Assembly (NCBI RefSeq): GCF_003945595.2
Contig: NW_024104893.1
Coordinates: 82,187 to 146,186, forward strand
Source of the DNA: Pipra filicauda
Lineage: Eukaryota > Chordata > Aves > Passeriformes > Pipridae
Reading direction: 5' to 3'
DNA: 64,000 nucleotides
Below the pieces are notes generated by a model. That model was given only the letters and a program-made list of their open reading frames with translations, ran no database searches and was not told the DNA's origin. The position numbers and the translations under genes are program-made. This document shows positions 1-10,424 of this stretch, one piece after another (the first letter of the stretch is position 1; the number at the start of each line of letters is the position of its first letter).

Positions 1-142
1 CTGACCCCCCAAATCCGTGGGACACAAGCGGCCCGTGCTCTGAACCCCAAACCCTCCTGCTGCTGGGAGCCTTTTGCTCCCCGGCTCCCCTAAAAACCCC
101 AAGACTTCTGGGTCCTTTCCAAGCCTTTTCCTCCCTGTTTAC

Positions 143-1675
143 CATTTCTGCCTCGTTCTTGAGCACCACCAGCTCAGAGCCCTGATCTTTGCAGCTTTTC
201 CTGCCCCCAGTCCAGTTTCCCGATTCCTTGGAGAGCCAGTAGCATCTCTCCCCACGGAGCTGCCAGTCCTGGGGGCACAACTTGCAACCAGCAGAGGCTG
301 GAGAGGAGGAAAGGCCATGAATGAGACACCCCAAAGGTGGGCAAGGTCTTCCCCGACCCCCCAAATGAAAGGCACCAAACCCTCAGTGCAGGGTCTCCTC
401 GCAGGAGGAGCCCCCCGAGGTCCCACCTGAGCCTCTCCCAGCAGAGCCAGGTGGGAAGGGGGCTCACCTGGGGGGCTCTGCCCCTGGGGCTGGCAGAAGT
501 ACCGCACCAGGGATGGGAAGATGCATCGCTCCGTCTGGTTCCTGGCCTGGATCTCAACTCTGGTGTCACTTTCAGGACCTGGAGAGCCCTGAAAAACTGG
601 GAGCAAAGTGAGAAGTTGAAGCCAAACCACAAACCCCACAGAGACAGGTCGGGTTTTGCCCTGCAGTTAATAAATTAGGTCCGAAGCCCATGGGTCTTGC
701 CCTCCTCCCTCGTTCATGGGGATGCTCCAGGTGTGCCCAGAGGGGGTTTTGCTCTTGGCTCTCGTGTCTGCACCAACCCTCCAGGGCCTGAACCGCTGCA
801 ACAAACCCAGATTTCCGCTCCCAGGCATCTTGTCAGGGTGTGAGATGGAGATAAGAGCTGGTTACTCACCACTCACATTTCGGAGCACCACCAGCACCAG
901 CAGGACGAGGTGCCCCAGAGCCCCGGCTGTGAGGAGGACTCTGTGCCACCACGGGCACAGGGCAGGAGCTGGAAGAGACCACATTTAAGCTTAAAAAAAC
1001 ACGAAGAAGATTGGGGGTTTAGAGCACAAAAAAACCCCAAACCCCTGTGCTGAGCTGTGAGTTCGAGCAGAAGTTTCTGGTTGCTTTGCTTCCTCCAAAG
1101 CCATAAATCCCCCCTGACAGGGCTCGAGCCAGGGCAGCACCCCCGGGGGAGATTGGGGGGCTCAGGGGGTGCAGCAGCCTCGGGAGCAGCCTCAAGGACC
1201 CAGTGCCAGAGGGCAGGACCTGGGAACTCCCAAACGGGCTCAGTTTCCAGCTGGGAGTTGGTGGCTGTGGGTCCCTCCAGCCCTCGACTCCTCCGGGGTC
1301 CGGACGGGGCTCAGCCCCTTCCCTGCCCTCCCAGGGGTGGTGGCTCCCCTGGGGCTTCCTGGGGTCCCTTTTGGCCACCAAGTGAAGGGTCTGGGAAACA
1401 AAACTCTTCCAGTTCTGGAGATTTTCCAGCTTCTCCTGTCCCTGTCTTGCTCCAGACAAGCCCAGACCCCATTTCAAAGGCCACTCCGTGAGCTTGGAAA
1501 CCTGAACATGGGGATGGAGAAGTGAAGGGACCCCAAAGGTAACAGACCCAAAACTCTTCCCAGGGCCTGAAATAAGCCTTTTTCCCCCCAAAATACACTC
1601 ACCAGGACATTTCTCAGCCGGGGAAGGCTCATTCCCAGGATTTCTTAGATTGGCATGACCCATTTCCCCAGCCAT
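143..1675 (-). CDS. A1: NKR-P1/KLRB1-like C-type lectin receptor, exons 1-4, 3' end outside window
   Basis: Type II membrane lectin-like receptor of the NKR-P1 (B-NK-like) kind, expected on NK or other leukocytes. Exons on the minus strand: 1603-1675 (ATG in an ACCATGG context, 24-residue cytoplasmic tail), 870-968 (transmembrane segment rich in Leu/Val, ending LRNVS), 468-596 (stalk with NVS and NQT glycosylation sites), 143-297 (first CTLD exon, CPQDWQLRGERCYWLSKESG). All junctions are phase 1 with GT/AG until the last, which is phase 0. Exons 5-6 should lie just left of base 1, because base 1 matches intron 4 of copy A2. This is the only type A copy with both a normal ATG and an Arg codon (CGA) where A2 and A3 read TGA. 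The tail has GHANL where A2 has GYANL, so no ITIM-like tyrosine. No lesion is visible in the part seen. Family assignment follows the CTLD cysteine pattern and the tail's resemblance to KLRB1. Confidence 0.8.
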
Positions 1676-1743
1676 GGTGGCTCTGGAGGTCGTTGGCGTG
1701 TCCGGAGAGCGACACCAGCCTCGGACACCTTCTCACCTCGTGA

Positions 1744-1748
1744 CCAAT
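1744..1748 (+). promoter_or_regulatory. CCAAT box upstream of A1
   Basis: CCAAT on the plus strand (ATTGG in the gene's direction) lies about 70 bases upstream of the A1 ATG. The same position reads CCAAC in A3 and its complement GTTGG in A2, so only the undamaged copy keeps the box. A role in A1 transcription is inferred. Confidence 0.4.
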
Positions 1749-2035
1749 GCGCGTCCGGCCCCAGGAAATGGCACCAACTGGGCCTTTCATCTGTTTCTTT
1801 GGGTTTTTTTTTTAAACATATCTCTATATTCTGCAGCCTCCCCTCTGCCTGGGGAAAGGGTTTAGGGTGTCCCCGGCCAGGAGGAGGAGGGGGGGGCCTC
1901 ACCTGGAGGTGCAGGAACACGCGCAGGGTTGGGCCAAACAGGCGGAAAATTATTAAATTAATCAAATTAATTTATTAAATTAACTCAAAAAGCCTCTGAT
2001 TGAGGTTTTTAGGGGGTGAGGTTGAAACGTGACAG

Positions 2036-2545
2036 GTGATATTTTGTGTTGCTTCCCCAAGAAGCATCTCTCAGGGATGGGGTGGTGGCAGAAATGCTGC
2101 AGCCATGGGAGGGTCAGAACCAGGCAGGGCAGGAGGAGCTGACACCCCCCGGTCATTTAGGGGGGTTTTTCCCCACTTGTCTGACACCCCCTTTGTCCCC
2201 CTCAGCCCCATCGGTCAGGACACGGCCCGGTTCTGGGGGGGCAGAGCTGCTCCTGGGGACACCGGGGGATCCTTTACCCCCCTCGTGCAGCTCCAAGCGC
2301 CTGAGGGGCCAAGTCCTGGTTTCTGGGGCTGCCCCCACAGTTGTTTTTGGGGTCCCGCGGGGGCTGCGGGGGCCGCTCGGGGCCGGGACAGGACCGAGGG
2401 AATGTCCGCGGGAATGTCCGCGGGAATTCCCGGCTCGTGCGCATCCCCTGCCGGCCGCGGCGCACAAACGCACCCGATTTCCCTCCGAAAAGGGGGAAAA
2501 AACGGCCCCAAATCCCTTTTGCCCTTGTTTATGACTAACCACACC
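2036..2545. promoter_or_regulatory. GC-rich shared intergenic block (P block) between divergent A1 and B1
   Basis: A GC-rich block between the A1 start (reading left) and B1 (reading right). It contains 12-bp direct repeats of the CCGCGGGAATGT type and ends them with the palindrome GGGAATTCCC at 2422-2431, a perfect NF-kappaB-type site. The block recurs inverted at about 11000-11560 and direct at about 33255-33780, each time next to a type A 5' end, with the kappaB palindrome kept (11163-11172; 33668-33677). A bidirectional promoter/enhancer role is inferred from position. Long open frames on both strands here are repeat shadows. Confidence 0.45.
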
Positions 2546-2720
2546 CTACCGGGAGATCTCCCAGTCTCCGAGAGCTGCCCTGTCAAGGTGAGTACTAGAG
2601 AGCAGCTCCTGGGCTGCCAAACTCGGGGTGGTGGGTGCTCCCTGCCCACAGTGAGCCACGGCTGGGACAGGGCTGAGCCCCCACATCATGGTCTTGTCTT
2701 TGGGGGGGCTGCAATGACCA
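2546..2720 (+). other. putative 5' untranslated exon/donor module of B1
   Basis: A strong splice-donor context (CAAG followed by GTGAGTACT; exon end near 2587) is followed by conserved intron sequence. The same module occurs upstream of B2 (two copies, near 19976 and 20672, minus), upstream of B3 (near 25150) and orphaned near 34128. With the good acceptor at 3677-3678 before the B1 coding exon, it could be a noncoding first exon. No start site or TATA was identified. Confidence 0.3.
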
Positions 2721-3678
2721 CCTGATTAATTAAACGTGGCACGTTAAAGGGGAAGGGGGGAATAAACCCCAAAAGTCACAGTTTTACAGCTGGGTTTAGT
2801 GAGGCTTTTGCTACCGTGGGGTTGGTTTGAGTGTCTGCTGCGGGGTTGGGCTGGTTTGTCATTTTTGCTGCTTCTTCAGTGATTTTGTTGGGTTTTTTTC
2901 AGCCCCTTGTTGCTGACAGGGTTGCTTCTCGGGAAGAGAAATGAGAAAAGAGGTGAAAAGAGGTAAATGATGATATGACAGAAAGGACTTTAATTTGTTT
3001 CAATTGAGTGGAATGAACAGTGATTTTGGGGGGAGCTGGAGGAAACCACGGTGGGCTTGGGAGGGATTGAACCTGGGCAGGAGCTTGGGCTGCACCAGGG
3101 GGGGGGTCTCACAACGTGAACCTTCGGGGGTCCTTTTAGGGGAATTTGTTGAATTTGTACAGTCGACATTGTGAGGCAGAAATTAAAGTAGGAGAAATTT
3201 TGGCTTGAAATGAGGGGGCTGACTTTGTGCACTGGGGCTTCTGTAATCTTAAACTGTGACACTTTAGTTTTTGAAATAGGAAACCCTTCACCAGTCATGT
3301 CATTGCCATGCCATACTTGTTTTATCTTCAGACCCAGCTCAGAGCCTGGATAAGGTCTGGGCTTTGTCCTTAGGAAACCTCCCAGGGTGCTGGAACACCA
3401 CCCCTTCTGCCTCATCCTATATTCGTTTCTTTCTCCTACCAATTTAACCCTCTCACTGCTCTGGAAATGCTGTATCTGAGCACATCCTTGAGCTTTCCTC
3501 CTGCAAATCACCTCTCTTTTCCTGTCCCTCTGTCCTTTCTGACCCACCACCCGTGCCAGAGGCTGATTCACCTTGTGCGTCAGTGCCCCACAGGGGCTGT
3601 CCTGGCTGGCTGGGCTGTGGCCCAGGAGGTCTCAGCTGCCTGCAGGTCCCCTCAGCCTCTCCTCTCCTTCCACCCCAG
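2721..3678. other. duplicated noncoding module, no gene seen
   Basis: This is intron-like sequence shared with the 18.6-19.9 kb (inverted), 25.3-26.9 kb and 34.3-35.0 kb intervals. No coding exon with usable splice sites was found. Short open frames differ between copies and are broken in some. Confidence 0.45.
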
Positions 3679-3748
3679 GCTGCCGAGTGCATCCACCCCA
3701 CAGAGCCCAGGGAACGACAGCCCCAGGCCCTGAGGCTTCTCTGCAAGG

Positions 3749-5617
3749 ATGGAGAAAGAAACCCAAAAGCCAAATTCTTCAGGCCAAGAGGAAGCCCTGA
3801 ATACCTGCAGTGATCCAGAGGAACAGTGCAAATGTGGAAATGCTGGGAAAACCCCAAATGCTCTGGGGGAGGGCAGGGGGTGGGAAGAGCATCTCACTCC
3901 GGGGCGGCACCAGTGGGATGGGGATGGAGCCTTTGGGTGGGTGTGGAGCAGCCCAGGCACAGCTGCACTGAATTCCACACTGTGGAATTCACCTCTGGAG
4001 GCTGAAGATCAGTCTCCAGGCCCTCAAACACACGTTGGTGGCTCTGAAGGACCCTCTCAGCTCTCCCGCCCTCCTGAGCCCCCAGAGGGGTCCCTGTCCT
4101 GGGTGGGGCTCGGGATGGGCTGAGGGTCCAGCACAGGAGGGCAAAGCAGAGGGGAGAGGAGCCAGGCCATCCTCACCCTGCTCTTTCCTGCCCCAGGGTC
4201 CTACAGAACCAAGTCAGACCAGAGAACATCCCCCAAGGTGCGTGTTCTCCTCGCTCAGAGTGTGTTCCTGGGGATCCTCAGCTTGAGCCTGGTCGTGGCA
4301 GTGACTGGTGAGTCCTACCCAGGCACCTCCATGGGGAGGATCCGGGCCAGGCGCCTCCGTTTTGGGAGATGGGAGGATCCCAGGACATTCCCGGCATCAA
4401 GGGAGGCTCCTAAAGTGGGTGACTCCCTTTTTTCCCTGCACTTTGCTCCAGGCACCTGCTCTTCACTCAGTCACAACATTCCCTTTCCCAAAATCATCAT
4501 CCCCCAATTTCCTCTGCTGGAAAAAAAAAAACCAAGGAATCAACCCCATTTTGCTGCTTTTCAGGGCTGCCCATGTGTCTGACTCAGCTTTCTGTGTTTC
4601 AGTTCTCAGTGTGAGACCCCCTTTCCGTGAGCCGGAATTCTCCCACGTGTGCCCAGACACCTGGCCTGTTTTCCAAGGAAAATGCTATTATTTTTCTGAG
4701 CCTGAGGGCAACTGGAGCACGGGCCGGGAAAGGTGTGAGGCCCTGGGAGCTTCCCTGGCCACCATTAGCACGAGGGATGAACTGGTGAGGACTGGGATGA
4801 ACTGGTGAGGACTGGGATGAACTGGTGAGGACTGGGCTTGAGCCTCTGCAGCAGCACCAGGGTGGGAAACACAGGGAAACCAAGAGGATGAAACCAGCCC
4901 CAAACCCCCCAGGCTGGCCCCAAAGTGCTGCCAGTGCTGGAGCCGGGAGCCAACCCCTTGGGAAAAGCCCCAGGTCTGGCTGGGGGTGGACACAGGAGGG
5001 AAAGAGGAGGTGAGGAAGGCAAGACTGGCCAAAACCAACGTTTCTTTGCTTTGCAGGCCTTCCTTCTGCGCTATAAAGGCGAAGCAAACCACTGGATCGG
5101 GCTGGGAATGAGGGATAACGGCTGGGAGTGGATCAATGGCACGGCCTTGAATGGCAGGTGGGTCCCTGTGTCCGTGCTGGAGCCCCGGGGTGGGCCCCAG
5201 GGATTTCCTGGAGTCTGGGATGCCCCATCCTGGGATGGGCACCTTCTCCTGCCCCGTGTCCAGGCAGCTCCTGGCTTTCCATGGGGGGTTGGATGGGCCG
5301 AGGTCGCTGCCCCCCAACCCTGATCAGAGAATTAGAGACCCCCCCCAGCCAAAGCTCTTCTCTGCGGGAGGGGAAATCCCAGCTCTTCTTAATTTTTTGG
5401 GGGGAGTTTTCTTCTTTTCCTTTTCCCTTTCTGACTCTGGTCCCGTTGGCATTGCAGGTTAGAGGTGAGGGGTGTGGGGCCCTGTGGGTACCTCGATGAC
5501 TGGTGGATCAGCTCATCCCTGTGCCACAGGGAGAAGAACTGGATCTGCAGCCGCCCTGACAACTTCGTCCTGTGGGAGGGGAAATTAAGAGACCCCAAAC
5601 TGGGACTTTCAGCCTAA
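3749..5617 (+). CDS. B1: CLEC2D/B-lec-like C-type lectin, open exons but first splice donor damaged
   Basis: Type II lectin-like protein of the CLEC2 group, whose mammalian members are ligands of NKR-P1 receptors. Exons: 3749-3836 (tail, MEKETQKPNSS; 5'UTR from about 3679 after a long pyrimidine tract), 4197-4307 (transmembrane), 4603-4784 (CPDTWPVFQGKCYYFSEPEG), 5057-5157 (LLRYKGEANHWIGLGM and WEWINGT, very close to human CLEC2D), 5458-5617 (CGYL then NWICSR, stop TAA). Phases 1, 1, 0, 2 all agree and the CTLD cysteines are present. There is no calcium-binding EPN/QPD motif. Odd point: the exon 1 donor, G/GTAATG in B2 and B3, reads G/GAAATG here, so exon 1 probably cannot splice normally. 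It may be a non-functional or alternatively spliced copy. It diverges head-to-head from A1. Confidence 0.7.
4776..4832 (+). repeat. 20-bp tandem repeat duplicating the B1 exon 3 splice donor
   Basis: Three units of about 20 bp each contain GAACTG followed by GTGAGG, so the real exon 3 5' splice site at 4784/4785 is followed by two more copies. B2 (about 17318-17362) has the same array inverted and B3 (about 28242-28322) has four units. Downstream donors would shift the frame or meet TGA. Confidence 0.8.
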
Positions 5618-5704
5618 ATCTCTGACCAGATGAGGGATCTTCACCCCAGCTCTGCAAGTGGAACTGCTGGGGGAACATCCCAGTTGTCTGGCCATGAAAT
5701 ATTT

Positions 5705-6080
5705 ACTGAACCCCAGAATATGTTGAATTGGAAGGCACCTCACAAGGATTATGGAGTCCAACCCTCAGCCCTGCCCAGGCCCATCCCCAGGAGTCACCCC
5801 CTGTGCCCCAGAGGATCATCCAAACCCTCCTGGAGCTCTGGCAGCTTTGGGGCTGTGCCCACTGCCCTGGGGAGCCTGGTCAGTGCCAACCACCCTCTGG
5901 GGGAAGATCCTTTTCCTGGTATCCAACCTGACCCTGCCCTGACACAGCTCCAGCCATTCCCTGGGGTTGGCATGCAGAGGGACCTTGAAAAGTCCTCCAG
6001 CAAAGCCTTGGACACTGTCTTCCAGGGCACACCCCTGGAAAAGCTGCAGCCCATGGCCTGGACAGGGTTGCACAGGAAAG
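5705..6080 (-). mobile_element. CR1 LINE 3'-end fragment
   Basis: On the minus strand this reads the standard CR1 tail: glycosylase-like wording is absent, but the run ending in 'ctccaggagggtttgg', 'gggttggactcc' and 'ccttccaa' is typical of avian CR1. It is truncated at 5', with no open reading frame. It lies just after the B1 3' end, as in the other B units. Confidence 0.65.
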
Positions 6081-6091
6081 CAGGGATGGAG

Positions 6092-6569
6092 CCGCTTGGC
6101 TTATTATTATCTATAGTAATATAAAAGCATAAAAATAACTCTTAAGTATCAGGAACCAACATTATATGACCCTGAGAGAATCTCAAGGGGAGCTCAGCAA
6201 CTTTAATGCAGACATGGTGAGATGTATCCATGTGTGTGTGAAATTGTTTGGGAGTATTTTACTCCTGCTCTGTAAATGCTTAATTAAAAAGTAGATATAG
6301 AGAAAAGTCACTAACAGGAATTTACTGCTGATTTAACAGGGTGCATAAACCATGAAAAAACGGTAATAAATTTTTTTTTTGTACCGCATGGTGTCCATGC
6401 CCGAGTGTGTCAGGTGGAGGCATCATCCAGCTTCCCAACCGTGGGCGGGGAGAGCTGGAAAGGGGCTTTTTGGCAAACCAACTTGTGGTCACTGGCACAG
6501 ATATCAAGATCCAAGCTCTTGCCTTTCAGGGTCCCACACCCTTCATCCACCTCCGGCAGGTCCCCAAAC
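6092..6569 (-). pseudogene. A4: relic of a type A lectin, last exon plus 3'UTR
   Basis: Minus-strand exon 6410-6569 starts after a good acceptor (GTGCAG) and reads FGDLPEVDEGCGTLKGKS, then CASDHKLVCQKAPF and a TGA stop, matching exon 6 of A2. The 3'UTR that follows (down to about 6092) matches those of A2 (14450-14850) and A3. No exons 1-5 are present upstream; the tandem repeat and CpG-rich block before C1 replace them. Trp of KWLC is changed to Val (KLVC), consistent with relaxed constraint. Confidence 0.75.
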
Positions 6570-6711
6570 CTGCACGACAAAGGGTTTATTGGCTGAGAGG
6601 AGCAAAAAGTGTCCCAGTCCTGCCGCAATGGAGACAAAGGGGTGTTTCTCTTGCCCTTTTCCTGCACCGTTTCCCGCTGGAGGTTCCCGTCTGTGAGGGC
6701 GGTCTGTGCAG

Positions 6712-6856
6712 TGCAACCTCCCCTCTGCCTCGTCCCTACTTTCCTCGGCGAAAATCTCCCCTCTGCCTCGTCGCTTCCTTCCTCAGCGAAAATCTCTCCT
6801 CTGCCTCGTCGCTTCCTTCCTCAGCGAAAATTTCTGCTCTGCCTCGTCCCCGCCTT
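6712..6856 (+). repeat. about 40-bp tandem repeat
   Basis: About four units share 'ctgcctcgtcgcttccttcc' and 'tcagcgaaaatct'. The array sits immediately upstream of the C1 CpG-rich block. No gene is seen. Confidence 0.75.
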
Positions 6857-7360
6857 CCTCGCCGACGTCACGGGCCCGTCGCGATAAAATGCTCCGGCCA
6901 TCAAGAAATCGAGGCGGCAGCGAGCGCATGTTCGAGGTGCAGATGGAAGCGCCGGGGCTCGGGGAGCGGGAGGGGGCGAAAAGGGGAGTCTGCCCTGGGC
7001 CGGAGGAGTGCCGGCGGTGCTGGGAGCGGGCTCTGGCAGGCACCGGGGGTGAAGAGTTTGGAGCGGCCGCCCCCGGTGGCTCTCACCGGGTCTCAGCCCG
7101 GCCCCGCGCAGCCCGATCGCTCATCGCGCCTCATCGGCCGCGGGGTCGGGGAGGGGGCCACCGACCGGGCCGGCGGGGCTGTCCCTGTACCCAACCGTGC
7201 GCCCCCGTCGGGGATCGTCCCGCTTCCTCCCGGTCGGGCAGAGTTGGCTGCCCCGTCCCCGGGAGTGTTCTCGGCCAGGTGGGACCGGGCTTGGAGCCAC
7301 CGGAGCTGCTGCGAGGTGTCCGGGGCAGCGGGGGGATGGCATGGGCTTGAAGGTCCCTCC
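6857..7360. promoter_or_regulatory. CpG-rich block upstream of C1
   Basis: CpG-dense sequence with a near-CRE (GACGTCA at 6864-6870), ending about 250 bases before the C1 ATG. A stretch at about 7430-7530 resembles one at about 24410-24530 upstream of B3. It is probably the C1 promoter island. The transcription start is not identifiable by eye. Confidence 0.45.
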
Positions 7361-7615
7361 CGTCCCAAACCATTCTTGGATTGAATTCATGCAATCTTGC
7401 AGCCATCCTGGAACGATCGCAGCGTTGCTTTTCTTTCTGGTCCCCGGCAGTGACTCATTCGTCAGCGCTCAGGGGCCTTGGGTTCCAAACTTCTGGAGCA
7501 GGAGCCGCTGGGCACAGTCCCCCTCTCTGGACTGTTCTCTATGTATTCTCTACAGTCTGACACAGTGCTCCTGTTAAATCTGCACTCAAAGAGGGTTTTT
7601 ATTTCACCCCTAGCG

Positions 7616-8955
7616 ATGCCTCAGGTTCAAGACGGGGCTTGTCCTGGTCAGGAAGGTGCCTCTTCTAAGTTTGCAGTGATTCAAGATATGGACGGTGAAC
7701 GCAACTGGAATGGTGAGAATGCAGAGGAGCCCCTGAGTCACCAGGATGGATCAGAAACAAGGAAGACCCTCAGAAAACATCTGGGTGAGTGCAGGGCCAC
7801 CTGTGTCCTGTAGAGAGGGGACAGTGTCACCCCACGAGGGCAGGGCTGGCAAGTGGGAGGTTGCTCCAGGGGTCTGCTAGAGGCCTCGTGCTCTGCTTGG
7901 CACCAACAACAGTGGCTGGTGCCAACAGAGGATGGGGCCGGCAAGTGTGAGGCTGCTCCAGGGGTCTGGAAGAGGCCTCTCGGCCCTGTCAGTGGCTGGT
8001 ACCAACACCCTTGGCTGCCCCAGTGTTGGCTGGGGGGATGTGAGGGCTGGGCCTGCTCAGCAAAGCCCTGTCCTCACATCCAGTGGCTCTTCCTCCTCCA
8101 GGCAATTGGTTCAGATCCCGCCGAGTGGTGACTGTGCTCCTGGTGCTGTCTGTGCTCCTGAACGTGGTGGCCGTGGCTGTGCTGTCAGGTAAGGAAGGAG
8201 CAGCTGCCTCAGCACAGAGGCAGCTCTGGGCACAGGGCAGGGCTCCCTGTGGAGGGGAATCCTCAGACGTTCTCCCTTTCTCTCTCCAGGAAAAAGTCAT
8301 GGAGAGATTCCAGTTACACCTAAGGGTCCACAGTTTGTGGCTTGTCCTGAGGACTGGGTCGGGTACAACAGGGTCTGTAACTACTTCTCATGGGATTGGA
8401 GGACCTGGGAGCAGGCTCAGCATCGATGCTCTGAGCTCGGGGCCTCCCTAGCCGTGCTCAGCGACAAGGCAATGGTGAGTGAGGGGCTCTGGGGGGTGTA
8501 TGGGTGACAGAGGAGAGGCTGAGGGGGGTTCCTGGGCTGGGGCAGCTCTCACTGCCTGCTCCTCTCTCCCTCCCAGGGCTTCCTCTTCCGCCTCAATGGC
8601 AACCTGGATTACTGGCTCGGGCTGTGGAGACAGGGCGAGAGGTTTCAGTGGGTGGACGGCAGCAGCTACAACTCCTCGTGAGTCCCGGGGGACGGGCAGG
8701 GGATGGGGGGGATGAGGCTGCTGGGACTGTCCCTCCTGGGCAGCGCTTGTCTCCTCATCTGCTGGGGGGAATGGGCAGAGACGACCTGTCCTGTTAACAG
8801 CCCTGCCCTGTAACAGCACTGTCTCTGCTCCTCATTGCAGGCTGGAGGTCCTTGGCAATTCAGAGTGTGTGTACCTGGCGGATCATAAACTCAGGAGTGA
8901 GGACTGTTCAAAACAGCTGCCGTATCTCTGCAGCAAACCCCAACCTCACCTGTAA
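7616..8955 (+). CDS. C1: CLEC2-like C-type lectin, complete
   Basis: 218-residue type II lectin-like protein. Exons: 7616-7784 (56-residue tail without tyrosine), 8102-8188 (transmembrane, RRVVTVLLVLSVLLNVVAVA), 8290-8474 (stalk and CPEDWVGYNRVCNYFSWDW), 8577-8677 (YWLGLWRQGERFQWVDGSS), 8841-8955 (CVYLADHK, CSKQLPYLC, stop TAA). Splice phases 1, 1, 0, 2 match the CLEC2 plan and all sites are GT/AG. Six CTLD cysteines are visible; calcium-ligand motifs are absent, as is usual in NK-type lectin domains. The nearest group is CLEC2/CD69-like. It is the only intact type C gene: 15.3-15.7 kb and 29.9-30.3 kb keep only its 3'UTR. A role as an NKR-P1 ligand is inferred from family. Confidence 0.85.
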
Positions 8956-9440
8956 TAGAAGTGAGGGAGAAAGGACCTTCTCCATCCTGAAGACTCACAA
9001 CTTTCCTTCTTCCACTAGCACAGGGATGTCCTTCCACAGATGAACATTTGCTTTGTGACACATCTCAGCACAACCTCAGGAACCTCGGTGCCTTTTGTCA
9101 TTGTCACCTCAGTAGCTGGTCTCAAGGAGGTGAACCTGCAGGGACATGATGTGGAAGTGGACGTGTGCCTTCATGGACTAGGGGTTTCTTTCTCCAGAAG
9201 TCTTCCTCATCCTCTATTTATATTTACTTTAACAGTTTACACTATATGCACTATATTCAAGCCCTATAGTGCTTGAATGCTCGCGTGTGAAGTATTTTTC
9301 CATTCCTGAACGCTGTATGAATCTATGAATGTGAATGTACAATGTCCTGATTGTGGCCTCAGCAGAGTTACTGTATCAGTGCTGCCGCTGTGCTTCTCTC
9401 TCTTTCTCCTTTTTTTACATTTATATTAAAGTTTGTACGA
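8956..9440 (+). terminator. C1 3'UTR and poly(A) signal
   Basis: The 3'UTR ends with ATTAAA at 9425-9430. The same tail, including the signal, recurs at 29875-30270 (ATTAAA at 30257-30262) and inverted at 15330-15720, which fixes it as the conserved 3' end of type C genes. Confidence 0.6.
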
Positions 9441-9454
9441 CCCCACGGCTGTCC

Positions 9455-9720
9455 CTCGTGTCCTGGTCGGGGCGGGAGCTGCGGGGGCCGCTCGCCCCGT
9501 GCGGGGCCCGGAAAGACCCGAGGGAACGTCCCGGCGGGTGCCGGGGGAGGGGGGGGGGCACGTTCGCCCTGAGAGAGCCAAGATGGCGGAACGCCCTCAC
9601 GGTTCCACCAATCAGCGACACCCACTGCGGGGGGGGGGGGCAAAGCCTCTTATTGGCTGTTTGACCCGTCACTCTTGGCTCCCGCGCGCTGATTGGTCAC
9701 GGCCGTGAGGGTGGGGCACT
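9455..9720. promoter_or_regulatory. GC-rich block with three CCAAT boxes
   Basis: CpG-rich sequence with CCACCAATCAG (about 9604), TTATTGGCTG (about 9651) and CTGATTGGTC (about 9689), the last matching the class II Y-box. A shorter relative follows the type C 3'UTR relic at 30.3-30.5 kb. No gene start was recognised on either strand, so the role is unknown. Confidence 0.35.
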
Positions 9721-9964
9721 CCCACGAAGGAGTCCACGCAGTCGTCGTCCCCGGAGTCCTGACAGCACCGGGAGCGACGGCAGTGTCCGGACCCCGGTGA
9801 GGCGGTGGGTGAGGAGCTCGGACGTGGCCCCGGCCCAGGTGAGACCCGCGCTCGCTTCTCCTGGGGCTGGAGGCGCTCGGGGGTTCTGGCGGTTTGGTCC
9901 TTCCCCGCGTTTTAAAGGTGGATTTGGGGTCCCGTTCAGCCCAAATGGTTCCGTAACGCAGTGA

Positions 9965-10380
9965 GAGCACAGGTCCTCTGAGGAGAGGCTGAGGGAGCTG
10001 GGGGGGCTCAGCCTGGAGAGGAGGAGGCTCAGGGGAGACCTCCTCACTCTCTACAACTACCTGACAGGTGGGGGCAACCGAGTGGGCTTCGGGCTCTTCT
10101 CCCAGGAAGCAGCGGCAGGACAGGAGGGCGCGGTCTCAAGCTGTGCCAGGAGAGGTTTAGGATGGATATTAGGAGGGAATTCTTTGCAGAGTGAGTAATC
10201 AGCCATTGGAATGGGCTGCCCAGGGAGGGGCTGGAGTCCCCGTCCCTGGCGGTGTTGAAGGTGAGACTGGATGTGGCATCAGTGCCATGGTCTGGGAAGC
10301 ACGGTGGGGTTGGATCGAGGGTTGGACTTGGTGATCTCGGAGGTCTTTTCCAACCTGGTCGATGATTCTGTGAGAGACCA
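9965..10380 (+). mobile_element. CR1 LINE 3'-end fragment
   Basis: It contains the avian CR1 tail 'ggaatgggctgcccaggga', 'ggttggacttggtgatct' and a final 'gatgattctgtga'. It is 5'-truncated with no intact reverse transcriptase. Confidence 0.85.
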
Positions 10381-10424
10381 CTAGGACCCCAGGATCGCCT
10401 GGAATAAATGGTGGGAAGGGGACC

